From: 66-474 sp963771735
Lineage (GTDB): Bacteria; Pseudomonadota; Gammaproteobacteria; Xanthomonadales; Rhodanobacteraceae
Direction: 5' to 3'
NCBI GenBank assembly: GCA_963771735.1
Contig: CAVYUN010000004.1
Coordinates: 1-64,000 of the forward strand
Length of the DNA stretch: 64,000 nt
Shown: one piece after another, positions 12,816 through 21,606 of the stretch
How the letters are laid out: every line of letters begins with the position of its first letter
Numbering within the stretch: position 1 is the stretch's first letter
Translations under genes and position numbers: made by a program
The notes under the pieces: model-generated
Databases searched by the model: none
What the model was told of the DNA's origin: nothing
Seen by the model: only the letters and a program-made list of their open reading frames with translations

Positions 12816-13250
12816 ATGCTCATTGGAAGGATGATTCGATGCGCGAGCTGCCACAAGTTGGTGCCAAGTGAGTTTGATCCCTGCTTGGGCTGCGGCAAAC
12901 CACTAAAGGAAGAACCGACATCGTTGTCTAGCCTACCTGGAGAGTACCCCGAGCCGCTTCGTGAGCCGCAGTTCGTTCCACGGGCGCAAGAAGCAAAGAC
13001 AGCGCCGGAGCCAGTAGACGTAGCAACTATGCCTGAGGCGCAGGAGCCAAAGCCGCGCCGCTTGCCTATTCCACGCGAGGTTCAACGTGAAGTGTGGCAG
13101 CGCGACGGAGGCAGGTGCGTGGAGTGTGGAAGCAACGAGTATCTCTGCTTTGATCACATCGTCCCTGTGTCGCGAGGTGGAGGCAACACTGTGCGCAACA
13201 TACAGCTACTTTGCGAAATATGTAACTTGGCGAAAGGCGCCAATATTTGA
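12816..13250 (+). CDS. HNH endonuclease with N-terminal zinc ribbon, cassette-encoded
   Basis: The N-terminus holds a four-cysteine ribbon (CASC and CLGC). After a proline-rich linker comes a complete HNH domain: VWQRDGGRCVECGS, then FDHIVPVSRGG and NIQLLCEICNLAKG. The metal cysteines (CVEC, CEIC), the catalytic His in DHIVP and the Asn in the last motif are present. About 144 residues from ATG 12816, which has GGGA six bases upstream; ATG 12831 is an alternative. The gene starts directly after an attC, so it is a third cassette. It could be a restriction-like, homing-like or defence nuclease; no partner gene is visible. Confidence 0.75.
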   Translation: MLIGRMIRCASCHKLVPSEFDPCLGCGKPLKEEPTSLSSLPGEYPEPLREPQFVPRAQEAKTAPEPVDVATMPEAQEPKPRRLPIPREVQREVWQRDGGRCVECGSNEYLCFDHIVPVSRGGGNTVRNIQLLCEICNLAKGANI

Positions 13251-13707
13251 ACAACGCGCGTAGCATCAAGTTTGAAGTGCACAGTTGACCATGCTTCCCG
13301 AAAGCGGACCGTCGCCACGGGCTGCAACGGGGCGGTTCAGCCCGTCGTAGGCGCGGATTCCAGCTGTTGAACTTAGCTGCTTATGGACGGTGGCTTGATA
13401 GGTGTCCACCAACCATACTCTCGGCGTCACCAATTGGCGTCTGACCCGGGCGTTTGGTGGTATGAAGTCGGGCAGCTTTGGCGATCAGCGTTGGGGTGGC
13501 CTCGGACTGGTGTCGCCGCCGCGAAATCTGTCTGCGTACCAGGCGTAGATGTCGTAGGTTCGCTCCAGTCCCAGAGTTTTTCACTGGCTTTCGACTGTCT
13601 CCTGTTCTTTAATGCGGGGCCGCACGATGATGGTCGGCGTCATCAAAAAATGGTGCGTTTGAACATCATTGGCCTCTCATTCGCCACGAGTCGTTCACTG
13701 GAGGCGC
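13251..13707. other. Gene-poor stretch between HNH gene and YpsA-like gene
   Basis: No supportable gene. A hairpin CGGGCTG/CAGCCCG with a 13-base loop lies at about 13319-13345. I looked for an attC downstream of the HNH gene; GAACAACGCGC at 13249 resembles an R'' box, but no matching 3' half is convincing. Confidence 0.35.
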
Positions 13708-14181
13708 ATGTTGCCAGTATCACGTGTGATTTCAGGTGGTCAGACCGGCGTCGACCGAGCGGCGTTGGATTGGGCGATTGCGAGCGATGTCTTGCATGGC
13801 GGTTGGTGCCCAAAGGAGCGCCGCGCGGAGGACGGTCCAATCCCTGCCAGGTACCAACTCACTGAGACGGAAGGGCACGGCTACCACGCACGCACGGTCC
13901 GCAACGTGCGGGACGGCGATGCAACATTAATTCTGAATCTTGGTGACCTGCAAGGCGGCAGTCTGGAAACGATGCTTATCGCTCAGCGACAAGGCAAGCC
14001 CGTACGAGTATTGCAGTTGGATGCACGGTTGACTGACCCCGAGCTTGCCGAGGTTCGCGAATGGTTGCGCCTAATTGCCGTCTACACACTCAATGTAGCC
14101 GGGCCACGCGAAAGCAAGCGACCGGGCATCTATGAGATGGCTAGCGCCTTGTTTGAGCGGTTGTTCCCCAATCCCGGCTGA
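13708..14181 (+). CDS. Putative molybdenum-carrier / circularly permuted YpsA-like protein
   Basis: 157 residues. The N-terminal VISGGQTGVDRAALDWAIA is the signature of the YpsA/LOG-like Rossmann superfamily in its circularly permuted form (annotated as putative molybdenum carrier). Later GWCPKERRAEDGPI, RTVRNVRDGDATLILNLGDLQGG and GPRESKRPGI match the family pattern. The biochemical role is not settled; related proteins bind nucleotides or nucleotide-derived ligands. GGAGG lies just before ATG 13708. It lies next to the island integrase, and members often occur in mobile or defence-rich regions, so it is likely cargo. Confidence 0.75.
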   Translation: MLPVSRVISGGQTGVDRAALDWAIASDVLHGGWCPKERRAEDGPIPARYQLTETEGHGYHARTVRNVRDGDATLILNLGDLQGGSLETMLIAQRQGKPVRVLQLDARLTDPELAEVREWLRLIAVYTLNVAGPRESKRPGIYEMASALFERLFPNPG

Positions 14182-14225
14182 CCGTTCGGAGAGTCAGCGA
14201 ACAAGTCAGTAATACTACCGGCGTA

Positions 14226-15452
14226 TCAGGCGGGCTTCCGTCGCAACGGCACGACATTGCCGCCATTGCGCAGGTTGTCCAGATAGTCCGCCCATGCCTG
14301 CATGACGACGCGGCGCTTGTCGTCGAATGTGGTGCGGTCGTAGGCCCGCTGCACTTCGCCTCGTTTGGCGTGCGCAAGTTGCGCTTCGAGTATGTCCAGC
14401 TCTACCCCCAAGCGTTCGCGCGCCATCGTGCGCAACATGGCGCGAAATCCGTGGGTCGCGTGGCGGCCCTGGAATCCCATGCGACGCAACGCCGCGCTCA
14501 AGGCATCGCGGTGTAGGTGCGGGGTGGTCTGTCTCGCGAGTGGCGGGAATACGTACTCGCGTCCGGCGCTGTAGATTTCCATGTCGCGTAGTGCGGCTAT
14601 CGCCTGACGGGGCAGCGGAACGATGTGCTCGTGGCGGGTCTTCATCTTTTCCGCCGGTACAGCCCACTCGGCATTATCGAAGTCGATTTCATTCCATCGT
14701 GCAGATGCGACGATGCCGGGTCGCATCGCAGTGAGCATGGCGACTGTGAGTGCCGCGCGTGTAACCGGAATCGGGTAGGCGTCGATGGCCTTGATCAGCG
14801 GCTTGACGTCGTGCGGCTTCGTCGCAGCGGGTATGCTGCCGCGTTCCGTGGTAGTGACGGTCCTCTCCAGCGACAAAAGCTTGCCGTCTTCTCGCAAGCC
14901 ATCGCGGATAGCCTGCTTTACGATCCCGCCGAGGTATTGCCGTGCCTTGGCCGCCAGCGATGACGAATGCTTGTCGATAGCTTCGATCACCCTGGCGGCG
15001 TGCTGGGTGCTGAGCGTCGCCACGGACCGACCACGTAACGCTGGCAGCAGATACGTATCGGTCACGTACTGCGCCTTGCGCAGAGTTTCGATCGCCCAGC
15101 GCTTGCGGTTGACCTCGAGCCAGCGTTCGGCTGCCTTTTCGAAAGTGGATTCGGCTGCCTTGCGCTGGGCCGCCTTTGAATGAAGACGCGCCGCGACGGG
15201 ATCGATGCCGTCTGCAAGTTTGGCGCGTGCCGCATCTCGCAGCTCGCGGGCGTGCTTCAACGAGACTGACGGATATTCGCCGAGGGCCATTCGATTCTCG
15301 CGTCCATCCGGGCGGTAATATTTCAGACGCCACAGCAACGCGCCTGAAGCGGCGCGGATCAGGTACAGGCCTTTCCCGTCCCACAGTGGAAACTCCGCGG
15401 CTGGGGCCTTGCGGATGCGTGCGTCGCTCAGCTCTTTCGCATGTCGTGGCAT
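14226..15452 (-). CDS. P4-type tyrosine integrase of the tRNA-Leu island
   Basis: 408 residues from ATG 15452. The N-terminal DUF4102 arm-binding domain is seen in LSDARIRKAPAAEFPLWDGKGLYL and NRMALGEYPSVSL. The C-terminal catalytic domain has Arg in TAMRPGIV, His-x-x-Arg in HGFRAM, His in QLAHAK and the nucleophile Tyr in QRAYDR. All five positions are present. The gene ends at the left and its 5' end faces tRNA-Leu at 15644, as in islands integrated at tRNA 3' ends. The island would extend to the left, but I found no copy of the tRNA 3' end that would mark its other border. Confidence 0.92.
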   Translation of the reverse strand: MPRHAKELSDARIRKAPAAEFPLWDGKGLYLIRAASGALLWRLKYYRPDGRENRMALGEYPSVSLKHARELRDAARAKLADGIDPVAARLHSKAAQRKAAESTFEKAAERWLEVNRKRWAIETLRKAQYVTDTYLLPALRGRSVATLSTQHAARVIEAIDKHSSSLAAKARQYLGGIVKQAIRDGLREDGKLLSLERTVTTTERGSIPAATKPHDVKPLIKAIDAYPIPVTRAALTVAMLTAMRPGIVASARWNEIDFDNAEWAVPAEKMKTRHEHIVPLPRQAIAALRDMEIYSAGREYVFPPLARQTTPHLHRDALSAALRRMGFQGRHATHGFRAMLRTMARERLGVELDILEAQLAHAKRGEVQRAYDRTTFDDKRRVVMQAWADYLDNLRNGGNVVPLRRKPA

Positions 15453-15573
15453 GGGAGAGCCCTCGTAGGGATATTTTGGTCCTTCTGCCCCAAGGGACCG
15501 GGATTTCAAATATCCCTATCCGTATCCCTACGGGGCTTGCGCTTGGATGATACCCCATGGAACGTCATGGCAC

Positions 15574-15599
15574 AAAAAACCCGCGACTGGCGCGGGTTT
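15574..15599 (-). terminator. Rho-independent terminator after tRNA-Leu
   Basis: On the minus strand AAACCCGCG and CGCGGGTTT form a 9-bp stem with a 5-base loop and run into TTTTTT. It lies 45 bases downstream of the tRNA-Leu 3' end. Confidence 0.8.
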
Positions 15600-15643
15600 C
15601 AGCCCATTCTCAGGTATGAATGGGAATCTCCGGAACCTGATTG

Positions 15644-15729
15644 TGGTGCCCAGGAAAGGACTCGAACCTTCACGGGTCGCCCCGCCAGCACCTGAAGCTG
15701 GTGCGTCTACCAATTCCGCCACCTGGGCA
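15644..15729 (-). tRNA. tRNA-Leu (anticodon CAG)
   Basis: 86 bases including an encoded CCA. The acceptor stem TGCCCAGG pairs with CCTGGGCA. The anticodon arm CCAGC-TTCAGGT-GCTGG gives anticodon CAG, there is a long variable arm as in class II tRNAs, and the T loop is TTCGAGT. It is the probable integration site of the neighbouring P4-type island. Confidence 0.95.
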
Positions 15730-15879
15730 GGCGTCCGGCTCGCGGCGTGGTACGCCAGCGAGCCGCGTAAGATAGCCGTGGGCTGGTGGGCGTGTCAATT
15801 GATGAGCGACCTTCGAGGCCGATGCTGAAACGCCGGGGGCTTCGTGCTAGCTTGCACTGGATTATCGGAGGGTGTCGAG

Positions 15880-16488
15880 ATGAACAAGCGATTGATGGGT
15901 TCGATCCTGGCGGGTGGTCTGGCCGCGCTTTTGGCGCTGCCGGCGCTGGCCGCGCTGAAGGCCGGTGACGCGGCTCCGGATTTCACGGCCACGGCCAGCC
16001 AGGCGGGCAAGGATTTCACGTTCTCGCTGAAACAGGCGCTGGCCAAGGGGCCGGTGGTGGTCTACTTCTATCCGGCGGCCTACACCGGCGGCTGCGACCT
16101 CGAAGCGCACACCTTCGCAACCGACAAGGACAGGTTCGTCAAGGCCGGTGCCACCATCGTCGGTGTTTCGGCGGATTCGCTCGCGCGCCTGAACAAGTTT
16201 TCCTCCGATCCGAATTACTGCGCCGGCAAGTTTCCGGTGGCTTCCGATCCGGATGGCAAGATTGCGGCCCTGTATGGCCTCAAGATGATCCCGCCGCAGG
16301 AGGGCGTTATGGATGTCGAGCACCAACCGGTGACGCACGGGTTTTTCCCGCGCACGACCTTCGTGATCGACCGCGAGGGCAAGATCGTCGCCGCGCTATC
16401 GAGCGAGGCGGATCACCTGACGCCTGACCAGCACGTGAAGCGTTCGCTGGCGATCGTGCAAAAGTTGCAGACGGGCAAGGCGCCGTAA
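15880..16488 (+). CDS. Exported AhpC/TSA-family peroxiredoxin
   Basis: 202 residues. A signal peptide (residues 1-24, ending PALA) precedes a thioredoxin-fold peroxiredoxin. The peroxidatic Cys is Cys72 in YPAAYTGGCDLEAHTF, with the Thr of the T-x-x-C motif at Thr69. Cys114 (NYCAGKF) may resolve it. GDAAPDFTATAS at the start is typical. The predicted location is the periplasm, where it would reduce hydroperoxides using an unknown thiol donor. The start follows CGGAGGGTGTCGAG, a good ribosome-binding site. It is a single gene, with the rnr operon just downstream. Confidence 0.85.
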   Translation: MNKRLMGSILAGGLAALLALPALAALKAGDAAPDFTATASQAGKDFTFSLKQALAKGPVVVYFYPAAYTGGCDLEAHTFATDKDRFVKAGATIVGVSADSLARLNKFSSDPNYCAGKFPVASDPDGKIAALYGLKMIPPQEGVMDVEHQPVTHGFFPRTTFVIDREGKIVAALSSEADHLTPDQHVKRSLAIVQKLQTGKAP

Positions 16489-16534
16489 CTACGCGGCTCT
16501 TGCTTTCGCGGCACGGCTCCGCGACGCTGGCGGC

Positions 16535-18901
16535 ATGCCAGGACGCAATCGCAAGACACCTCGATCCCAGCGCGAACCCGCCAAGGGAAACAAGCGGCGC
16601 AAACCCGACGATGTTTCGACGGCCCCAAAACCGGGCAAATCGCCAGGCGGCAAGTCCGCCGGTGCGGAGCGGGGCAAGCGGCGCGGCCCGGGCGGCCTCG
16701 TCGACCCGCATGCCGAACGCGAGGCCCGGCGCTATGAACATCCGATCCCCAGTCGCGAGGCGATCCTAGCGCTGCTGACCGAGCGCGGCAGCCTGTTGAC
16801 CGCTGACGAGATTGCCGTTGCGCTGGACATCCGCGATGCGTATCGACGCGAGGCACTGGACAAGCGCCTGCGCGCGATGCTGCGAGACGGCCAATTGCTG
16901 GAAAGCCGTCGCGGCGGCCTGGCGCCAGCTGGACGCCTAGACCTGATCGCGGGGACGGTGCTGGCCAACGCGGAGGGTTACGGTTTCCTGCGTCCCGACG
17001 AGGGCGGCGACGACTTGTACCTCTCGCCGGCGCAGATGCGCCAGGTGCTGCACGGCGATCGCGTGCTGGCTTCGGTGGTCGGCGTGGACCGGCGCGGGCG
17101 CCGGCAGGGCGCGATCCGCGAGGTGCTGGAACGACGCGAGCCGCGGCTGGTCGGGCGCGTGGTCGAGGAACACGGCGTGATGGTGGTCGATCCCGACGAC
17201 CGCCGCCTGCACCAGGATGTGTTGGTTCCGCCCGATGCGCGCGGCGGTGCGCGGGCAGGGCAGATCGTGGTCGCGGAAATCACCGATCCGCCCACGTCGC
17301 AGCGCGGCCCGATCGGCCGCATCGTCAGCGTGCTGGGCGAGAAGCTCGAGCCTTCGCTGATCGTCGAAATGGCGATCGAGAGCCACGGCTTGCCGGACGA
17401 ATGGCCCGCGGACGTCATGCGCATGGCCGAGGCAGTCGAGCCGCGGGTGGCCAAGGGCGAACATGCCGGTCGCGTGGATTTGCGCAAGCTGCCGCTGGTC
17501 ACCATCGACGGCGCCGACTCGCGTGATTTCGACGATGCGGTCTACGCCGAACCCGTGCGCGGCGGCTTCAAGCTGATCGTCGCGATCGCCGATGTGTCGC
17601 ACTACGTGCAGCCGGAAACGGCGCTGGACGACGAGGCGTACAAGCGCGGCACCTCGGTGTATTTTCCGGGTTTCGTGGTGCCGATGCTGCCCGAGACGCT
17701 GTCCAACGGCATCTGTTCGCTGAACCCGGATGTCGATCGCCTGTGCATGGCGTGCGAGATGCGGGTCGACGGCGGCGGTGACGTGACCGGTGCGAAATTT
17801 TATCCTGCGCTGATGCGCTCGCACGCGCGGCTCACCTACGACGAGGTCTGGCAGATCGTCGGCGCGCGCGATGCACAGGCGCGGCGCGAGGCAGGCAAGC
17901 TGCTTGCGCACATCGATCACCTGCACGCGCTGTACCAGGCACTCGACGCCGCGCGCAAGCGGCGTGGCACCATCGAGTTCGAGACCGGCGAGGTCGAGTA
18001 CCGGCTGGACAGGCACGGCGAGGTGGTTTCGCTGGGTGCGCGCGAACGCAATGACGCGCACAAGCTGATCGAGGAGTGCATGATCGCGGCCAACGTGCAG
18101 GCCGCGATGTTTCTTGCAAGGAAAAAGATCCCGGCGCCGTTTCGCGTGCATGCACCGCCGCCGGCGGAAAAGTACGAGGACCTGCTGGCTTTCCTGCGCG
18201 AGTACAAGCTGAAACTGCCGCCGCTGGCCGATGTGAAGCCGCGCGATTTCGCGACGCTGCTGAAGCAAGTGGCGGGGCGCGCCGATGCCGAGCTGTTCCG
18301 CAGCGTGCTGCTGCGCGCACAGAGCCTGGCGAGTTACCAGCCCGCCGACCACGGGCATTTCGGGCTGGCACTGGATGCCTATGCACACTTCACTTCGCCG
18401 ATCCGGCGCTATCCCGACCTGCTGGTGCATCGCGCGATCCGCTACGCGCTCGCTGGCGGCAAACCGGCCGCGTATCTCTATACCGAAAGCAAGATGGCAA
18501 CCATTGCCGCGCATTGTTCGCGCACCGAGCGGCGCGCGGAGGATGCCGAGCGTGATGTCGACGAGCGTTACAAGTGCGCGTGGATGGAGCAGCATGTCGG
18601 CTCGGAATTCGACGGCATCGTTACCGGCGTGACGTCGTTCGGCTTGTTCGTCGAATTGACCGAATCGAAAGTTTCGGGGCTGGTGCACATCACCCAATTG
18701 CGCAATGACTACTACCATTTCGATGCGCGTCGCCATGAACTTCGTGGCGAACACGGCGGCGCAGTGTTCCGGCTGGGCGATGCGGTGCGCGTGCAGGTGC
18801 TGCGCGCGAGCATGGAGGATCGAAGGATCGATTTCCGACTTGTCGTGGATCGCGGCAACCCGGCGCGCGCCGAGGCCGCGAAACGGAAGCGGCGTCGATG
18901 A
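16535..18901 (+). CDS. rnr: Ribonuclease R
   Basis: 788 residues, a 3'-5' exoribonuclease that degrades structured RNA. A basic N-terminal extension (residues 1-60) is followed by a winged-helix domain (REAILALLTERG), cold-shock domains (AEGYGFLRPDEGG), the RNB catalytic domain with DGADSRDFDDAVYAE (the metal-binding aspartates) and HFTSPIRRYPDLLVHR, and a C-terminal S1 domain (FDGIVTGVTSFGLFVEL). The C-terminus is Lys/Arg-rich. The stop overlaps the rlmB start (ATGA), so the two genes are translationally coupled, as in many gammaproteobacteria. Confidence 0.95.
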   Translation: MPGRNRKTPRSQREPAKGNKRRKPDDVSTAPKPGKSPGGKSAGAERGKRRGPGGLVDPHAEREARRYEHPIPSREAILALLTERGSLLTADEIAVALDIRDAYRREALDKRLRAMLRDGQLLESRRGGLAPAGRLDLIAGTVLANAEGYGFLRPDEGGDDLYLSPAQMRQVLHGDRVLASVVGVDRRGRRQGAIREVLERREPRLVGRVVEEHGVMVVDPDDRRLHQDVLVPPDARGGARAGQIVVAEITDPPTSQRGPIGRIVSVLGEKLEPSLIVEMAIESHGLPDEWPADVMRMAEAVEPRVAKGEHAGRVDLRKLPLVTIDGADSRDFDDAVYAEPVRGGFKLIVAIADVSHYVQPETALDDEAYKRGTSVYFPGFVVPMLPETLSNGICSLNPDVDRLCMACEMRVDGGGDVTGAKFYPALMRSHARLTYDEVWQIVGARDAQARREAGKLLAHIDHLHALYQALDAARKRRGTIEFETGEVEYRLDRHGEVVSLGARERNDAHKLIEECMIAANVQAAMFLARKKIPAPFRVHAPPPAEKYEDLLAFLREYKLKLPPLADVKPRDFATLLKQVAGRADAELFRSVLLRAQSLASYQPADHGHFGLALDAYAHFTSPIRRYPDLLVHRAIRYALAGGKPAAYLYTESKMATIAAHCSRTERRAEDAERDVDERYKCAWMEQHVGSEFDGIVTGVTSFGLFVELTESKVSGLVHITQLRNDYYHFDARRHELRGEHGGAVFRLGDAVRVQVLRASMEDRRIDFRLVVDRGNPARAEAAKRKRRR

Positions 18902-19641
18902 GTGAAACCTGGATCGTCGGCATCAATCCGGTCGAGGGAGCGTTGGCCAACGATCCTTCGCGTGTGCGTGAGCTGCTGGTCGAGCAGGGTACGCACAATC
19001 CCCGCGTGGCCGAACTCGTCGACGAGGCGAAGCGGCTGGGCGTGCGCGTGCATGCGCGTCCACGCGCGATGCTGGACAAGGTTTCGGGGCACGCGCGTCA
19101 CCAGGGCGTGGCCGCGCATTACGAGGCACCAGCCGCGAAGTCGGAGCACGACCTCGCGGATTTGCTGGATGCGGACGATGGACTGTTCCTGGTGCTGGAC
19201 GGCGTCACCGATCCGCACAACCTCGGCGCCTGCCTGCGCAGCGCAGCGGCGGCTGGCGCCACCGCGGTGGTCGTGCCGAAAGATCGTGCGGTCGGCATCA
19301 CGCCGGTGGTGCGGCGAGCCTCGGCGGGCGCGGTCGACCGGGTACCGCTGGTCGAGGTGACCAACCTCGCGCGAACCTTGCGCGATATGAAGGATGCCGG
19401 CGTCTGGTTGACCGGCCTGGCCGGCGAGGGCGCGGTCTCGCTGTACGATGTCGACTTGCGTGGCAGGGCCGCGTTGGTCATGGGTGGCGAGGGCGAAGGC
19501 ATGCGCCGGCTCACGCGCGAGGCCTGCGACCACCTGGCGCGCATCCCGATGCCGGGCGGCATGGAGAGCCTCAACGTCTCGGTGGCAGCAGGGATCGCGC
19601 TGTTCGAAGCTGTACGGCAACGCAGGAGCAATCAGCGATGA
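18898..19641 (+). CDS. rlmB: 23S rRNA 2'-O-ribose G2251 methyltransferase RlmB
   Basis: 247 residues. A SpoU-type substrate-binding domain (GINPVEGAL to about residue 75) is followed by the SPOUT methyltransferase domain with motif 1 LDGVTDPHNLGACLRSA, motif 2 LVMGGEGEGMRRLTRE and motif 3 IPMPGGMESLNVSVAAGIALFE. It methylates G2251 in the ribosomal P loop. The start overlaps rnr and the end overlaps the next small membrane gene. Confidence 0.95.
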   Translation: MSETWIVGINPVEGALANDPSRVRELLVEQGTHNPRVAELVDEAKRLGVRVHARPRAMLDKVSGHARHQGVAAHYEAPAAKSEHDLADLLDADDGLFLVLDGVTDPHNLGACLRSAAAAGATAVVVPKDRAVGITPVVRRASAGAVDRVPLVEVTNLARTLRDMKDAGVWLTGLAGEGAVSLYDVDLRGRAALVMGGEGEGMRRLTREACDHLARIPMPGGMESLNVSVAAGIALFEAVRQRRSNQR

Positions 19642-19895
19642 CCATTACGTTCCATTGGCCCACGATCGTCGGGCTTGCCGGCACGCTGCTGGTGCTGGTG
19701 GCATTCTTTCTGTTGCAGGCGCGCAAATTGCACGGCAACGGTCTGGCCTACCAGCTGCTGAACGCGATCGGTGCCGCGGCGATCATCGTGTCGCTTTTCT
19801 ACGCGTTCAATCTCGCCTCGATGCTGCTGGAAATCGCATGGCTCGCGATCAGTGTTTACGGCATGGCGACGAGCCGGAGCAGCCGTTTACGCTAG
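19638..19895 (+). CDS. CBU_0592-like small membrane protein
   Basis: 85 residues with three hydrophobic segments (about 9-27, 37-57 and 60-77). The pattern GLAGTLLVLVAFFLLQ, NGLAYQLLNAIGAAAIIVSL and EIAWLAISVYG is that of a small uncharacterised inner-membrane family (CBU_0592 type). Its start overlaps the rlmB stop by four bases. No function is known. Confidence 0.7.
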   Translation: MTITFHWPTIVGLAGTLLVLVAFFLLQARKLHGNGLAYQLLNAIGAAAIIVSLFYAFNLASMLLEIAWLAISVYGMATSRSSRLR

Positions 19896-20114
19896 CGTAC
19901 TTCAGCGCCGTCTTCCCGGCGCTTTCTTCACGACGCTTGGTTTCGATGCGCGTCGCATCACGGTGTCACGCGCGAAACGTCGCGTCGCATGAAGCGGTCG
20001 CAAGCGCGCCAGAAACTCAGTTCGGCGCGCACCGCGGTTTTGTCGGCGCGCAGAATACGCTGGCAACGGCCGGCCGGTGCAGCCTGCATTGCTCTTGCGG
20101 GTATGCTTGCGCGC

Positions 20115-20462
20115 ATGCCGTCGTCCATCGATCAACGCTTCCAGCGCATCTACGCGGCGATCAAGGCGATCCCGGCCGGGCGTGTCGCGAGCTATGGCCA
20201 GATCGCGGCGCGCGCAGGCTTGCCGGGCCGGGCGCGGCTGGTCGGCAAGGCCCTGCGCGAGACGCCGGACGATCTCGAATTGCCCTGGCACCGGGTGCTG
20301 CATGCCAACGGCAGCATTGCGTTCCCCCGCGGCAGTCGCGGATTCCGCGAACAATCGCGGCGCCTGCGCGGCGAGGATGTGGACGTGCGTGATGGCCGTG
20401 TGCCGATGTCCGCTTTCGGGCTCGATCACGATCTGGACCGGGCGTTGTGGCGCCTTGATTGA
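20115..20462 (+). CDS. Alkyltransferase-like protein (MGMT family without the active cysteine)
   Basis: 115 residues. The fold is that of the O6-alkylguanine methyltransferase DNA-binding domain (AGRVASYGQIAARAG, ARLVGKALRET). The active-site PCHRV is replaced by PWHRV (Trp58), so it cannot accept alkyl groups. Known alkyltransferase-like proteins bind O6-alkylguanine and flag it for nucleotide excision repair. The start was chosen at MPSSIDQRF, which removes a poorly conserved upstream extension; ATG 20103 is possible. Single gene, followed by tRNA-Phe. Confidence 0.88.
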   Translation: MPSSIDQRFQRIYAAIKAIPAGRVASYGQIAARAGLPGRARLVGKALRETPDDLELPWHRVLHANGSIAFPRGSRGFREQSRRLRGEDVDVRDGRVPMSAFGLDHDLDRALWRLD

Positions 20463-20558
20463 GCGCACGGCGCTTGACGGTTTGTGCCGTGGCCGGTCTA
20501 ATACGCGGTTCGTGATCGCGACCCGTGCAATGCGGGACATGTCGCGGTTGCGCAGGTC

Positions 20559-20634
<76 letters not shown>

Positions 20635-20834
20635 TTAAAATCAATCACTTACGAACGACGTACGAGTTGCAATTTGGCACCGTGTGTCGAAAACGTGCCA
20701 TCGATCCGCGCATGCGAAACCGGGTCTGCAGCTGTATCGTTGCCGTGGCGAACCTTCGTGCCTGCGTGTAGTCTGACAGTTGGCGAGCAAACGGGTATCC
20801 GCTTTGCTCGCGCCGCCCATTTCGGGAATGCCAG

Positions 20835-21296
20835 ATGAAAACCGGTGCCGTGAAGATCGCTCTGTTGCAGGCCCTGGTCTTGGCAGCGGCATCACCCGTG
20901 ATGGCGCAATCGACGCAGGGCAGCGCGCAGCATGAATCATCCGTGCCGGCACCCGCATCGTCCACGCTCAATCTGAAATTGCCTTCCAGCGAGAACCTCC
21001 CCGGTGCCCATGACCCGCCGGGCAAGTATTACGGCGACACCGGCGGCAAGGCTGCTGACGGCTCCAGTACCATCGTTCACGGCAGTGTCAGCACGATGGT
21101 CGGTTACGCCAAGGGCTACGGCAACATGAATGCCACCGGCGTCGACCTCGACGTCGACCATCGGACCGCGAGCGGCAATCACGTCCGCTTGCGCATCGAC
21201 ATGAGCCAGGGCAACGGATTTCCCGGTTACGGCTATGGATACCGTGGATGGAGGCCGCTCCCACCTCCGCCACCGGCGTCATCGAGTGGCAACTGA
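20835..21296 (+). CDS. Secreted hypothetical protein
   Basis: 153 residues. The signal peptide MKTGAVKIALLQALVLAAASPVMA is followed by a Ser/Ala-rich stretch, then PPGKYYGDTGG and a region of alternating hydrophobic residues (DLDVDHRTASGNHVRLRIDMS) that ends in a Gly/Tyr/Pro-rich tail. No domain is recognised. It is probably periplasmic or outer-membrane associated. Confidence 0.65.
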   Translation: MKTGAVKIALLQALVLAAASPVMAQSTQGSAQHESSVPAPASSTLNLKLPSSENLPGAHDPPGKYYGDTGGKAADGSSTIVHGSVSTMVGYAKGYGNMNATGVDLDVDHRTASGNHVRLRIDMSQGNGFPGYGYGYRGWRPLPPPPPASSSGN

Positions 21297-21369
21297 TCCC
21301 GCAGAGGGTTGCCCCGCGCGTTGATTTGCCGCGGACAACCGCGCGCCTTGGCAATCATCGCGCATCGGA

Positions 21370-21570
21370 TTGAATCGAAGGGTGTTTCGCCTCGCGCGTG
21401 CTCCCGTCCTCACCACATTGATGGTGCTTGCGATCGTCATTGGCATCGGGGCCACGAACCATATCGTCCAGCATCAATCCGACCTTGCCGCGTTGCGGAT
21501 GATTCCGGGTGTCGAATCCGTGGCGGCAGCGGCAGCGGCAGCGGCCACGCCGGATGCTGTTCCTATGTGA
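21370..21570 (+). CDS. Small single-pass membrane protein
   Basis: 66 residues. One hydrophobic segment (LTTLMVLAIVIGIGATNHIV, about 15-34) is followed by a short tail with an alanine run coded by GGCAGC repeats at 21522-21545. No family is recognised. The run of simple repeats could vary by slippage. Whether it is a real gene is uncertain. Confidence 0.4.
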   Translation: MNRRVFRLARAPVLTTLMVLAIVIGIGATNHIVQHQSDLAALRMIPGVESVAAAAAAAATPDAVPM

Positions 21571-21606
21571 CTGGCTGAATGGTCGCCTGATCCAGCAGCG
21601 ACTCGC

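Noticed and set aside
13246..13370. A third complete attC after the HNH gene
   Set aside because: GAACAACGCGC resembles an R'' box, but no paired 3' half or inner stem was found; only an unrelated hairpin is present.
13804..13821. TTGGTGCCCAAAGGAGCG inside the YpsA-like gene as the second attachment site of the tRNA-Leu island
   Set aside because: Similarity to the tRNA-Leu 3' end is limited to about ten bases, and it lies inside an intact coding sequence.
16937..18754. Long open frame opposite rnr (and similar long frames opposite ydbH and metH)
   Set aside because: Antisense shadow frames caused by high GC; no family motifs, and the opposite strand encodes a well-conserved protein.
21522..21545. 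GGCAGC repeat as a phase-variation switch
   Set aside because: The unit length is a multiple of three, so slippage would only change the alanine count in a doubtful small gene.
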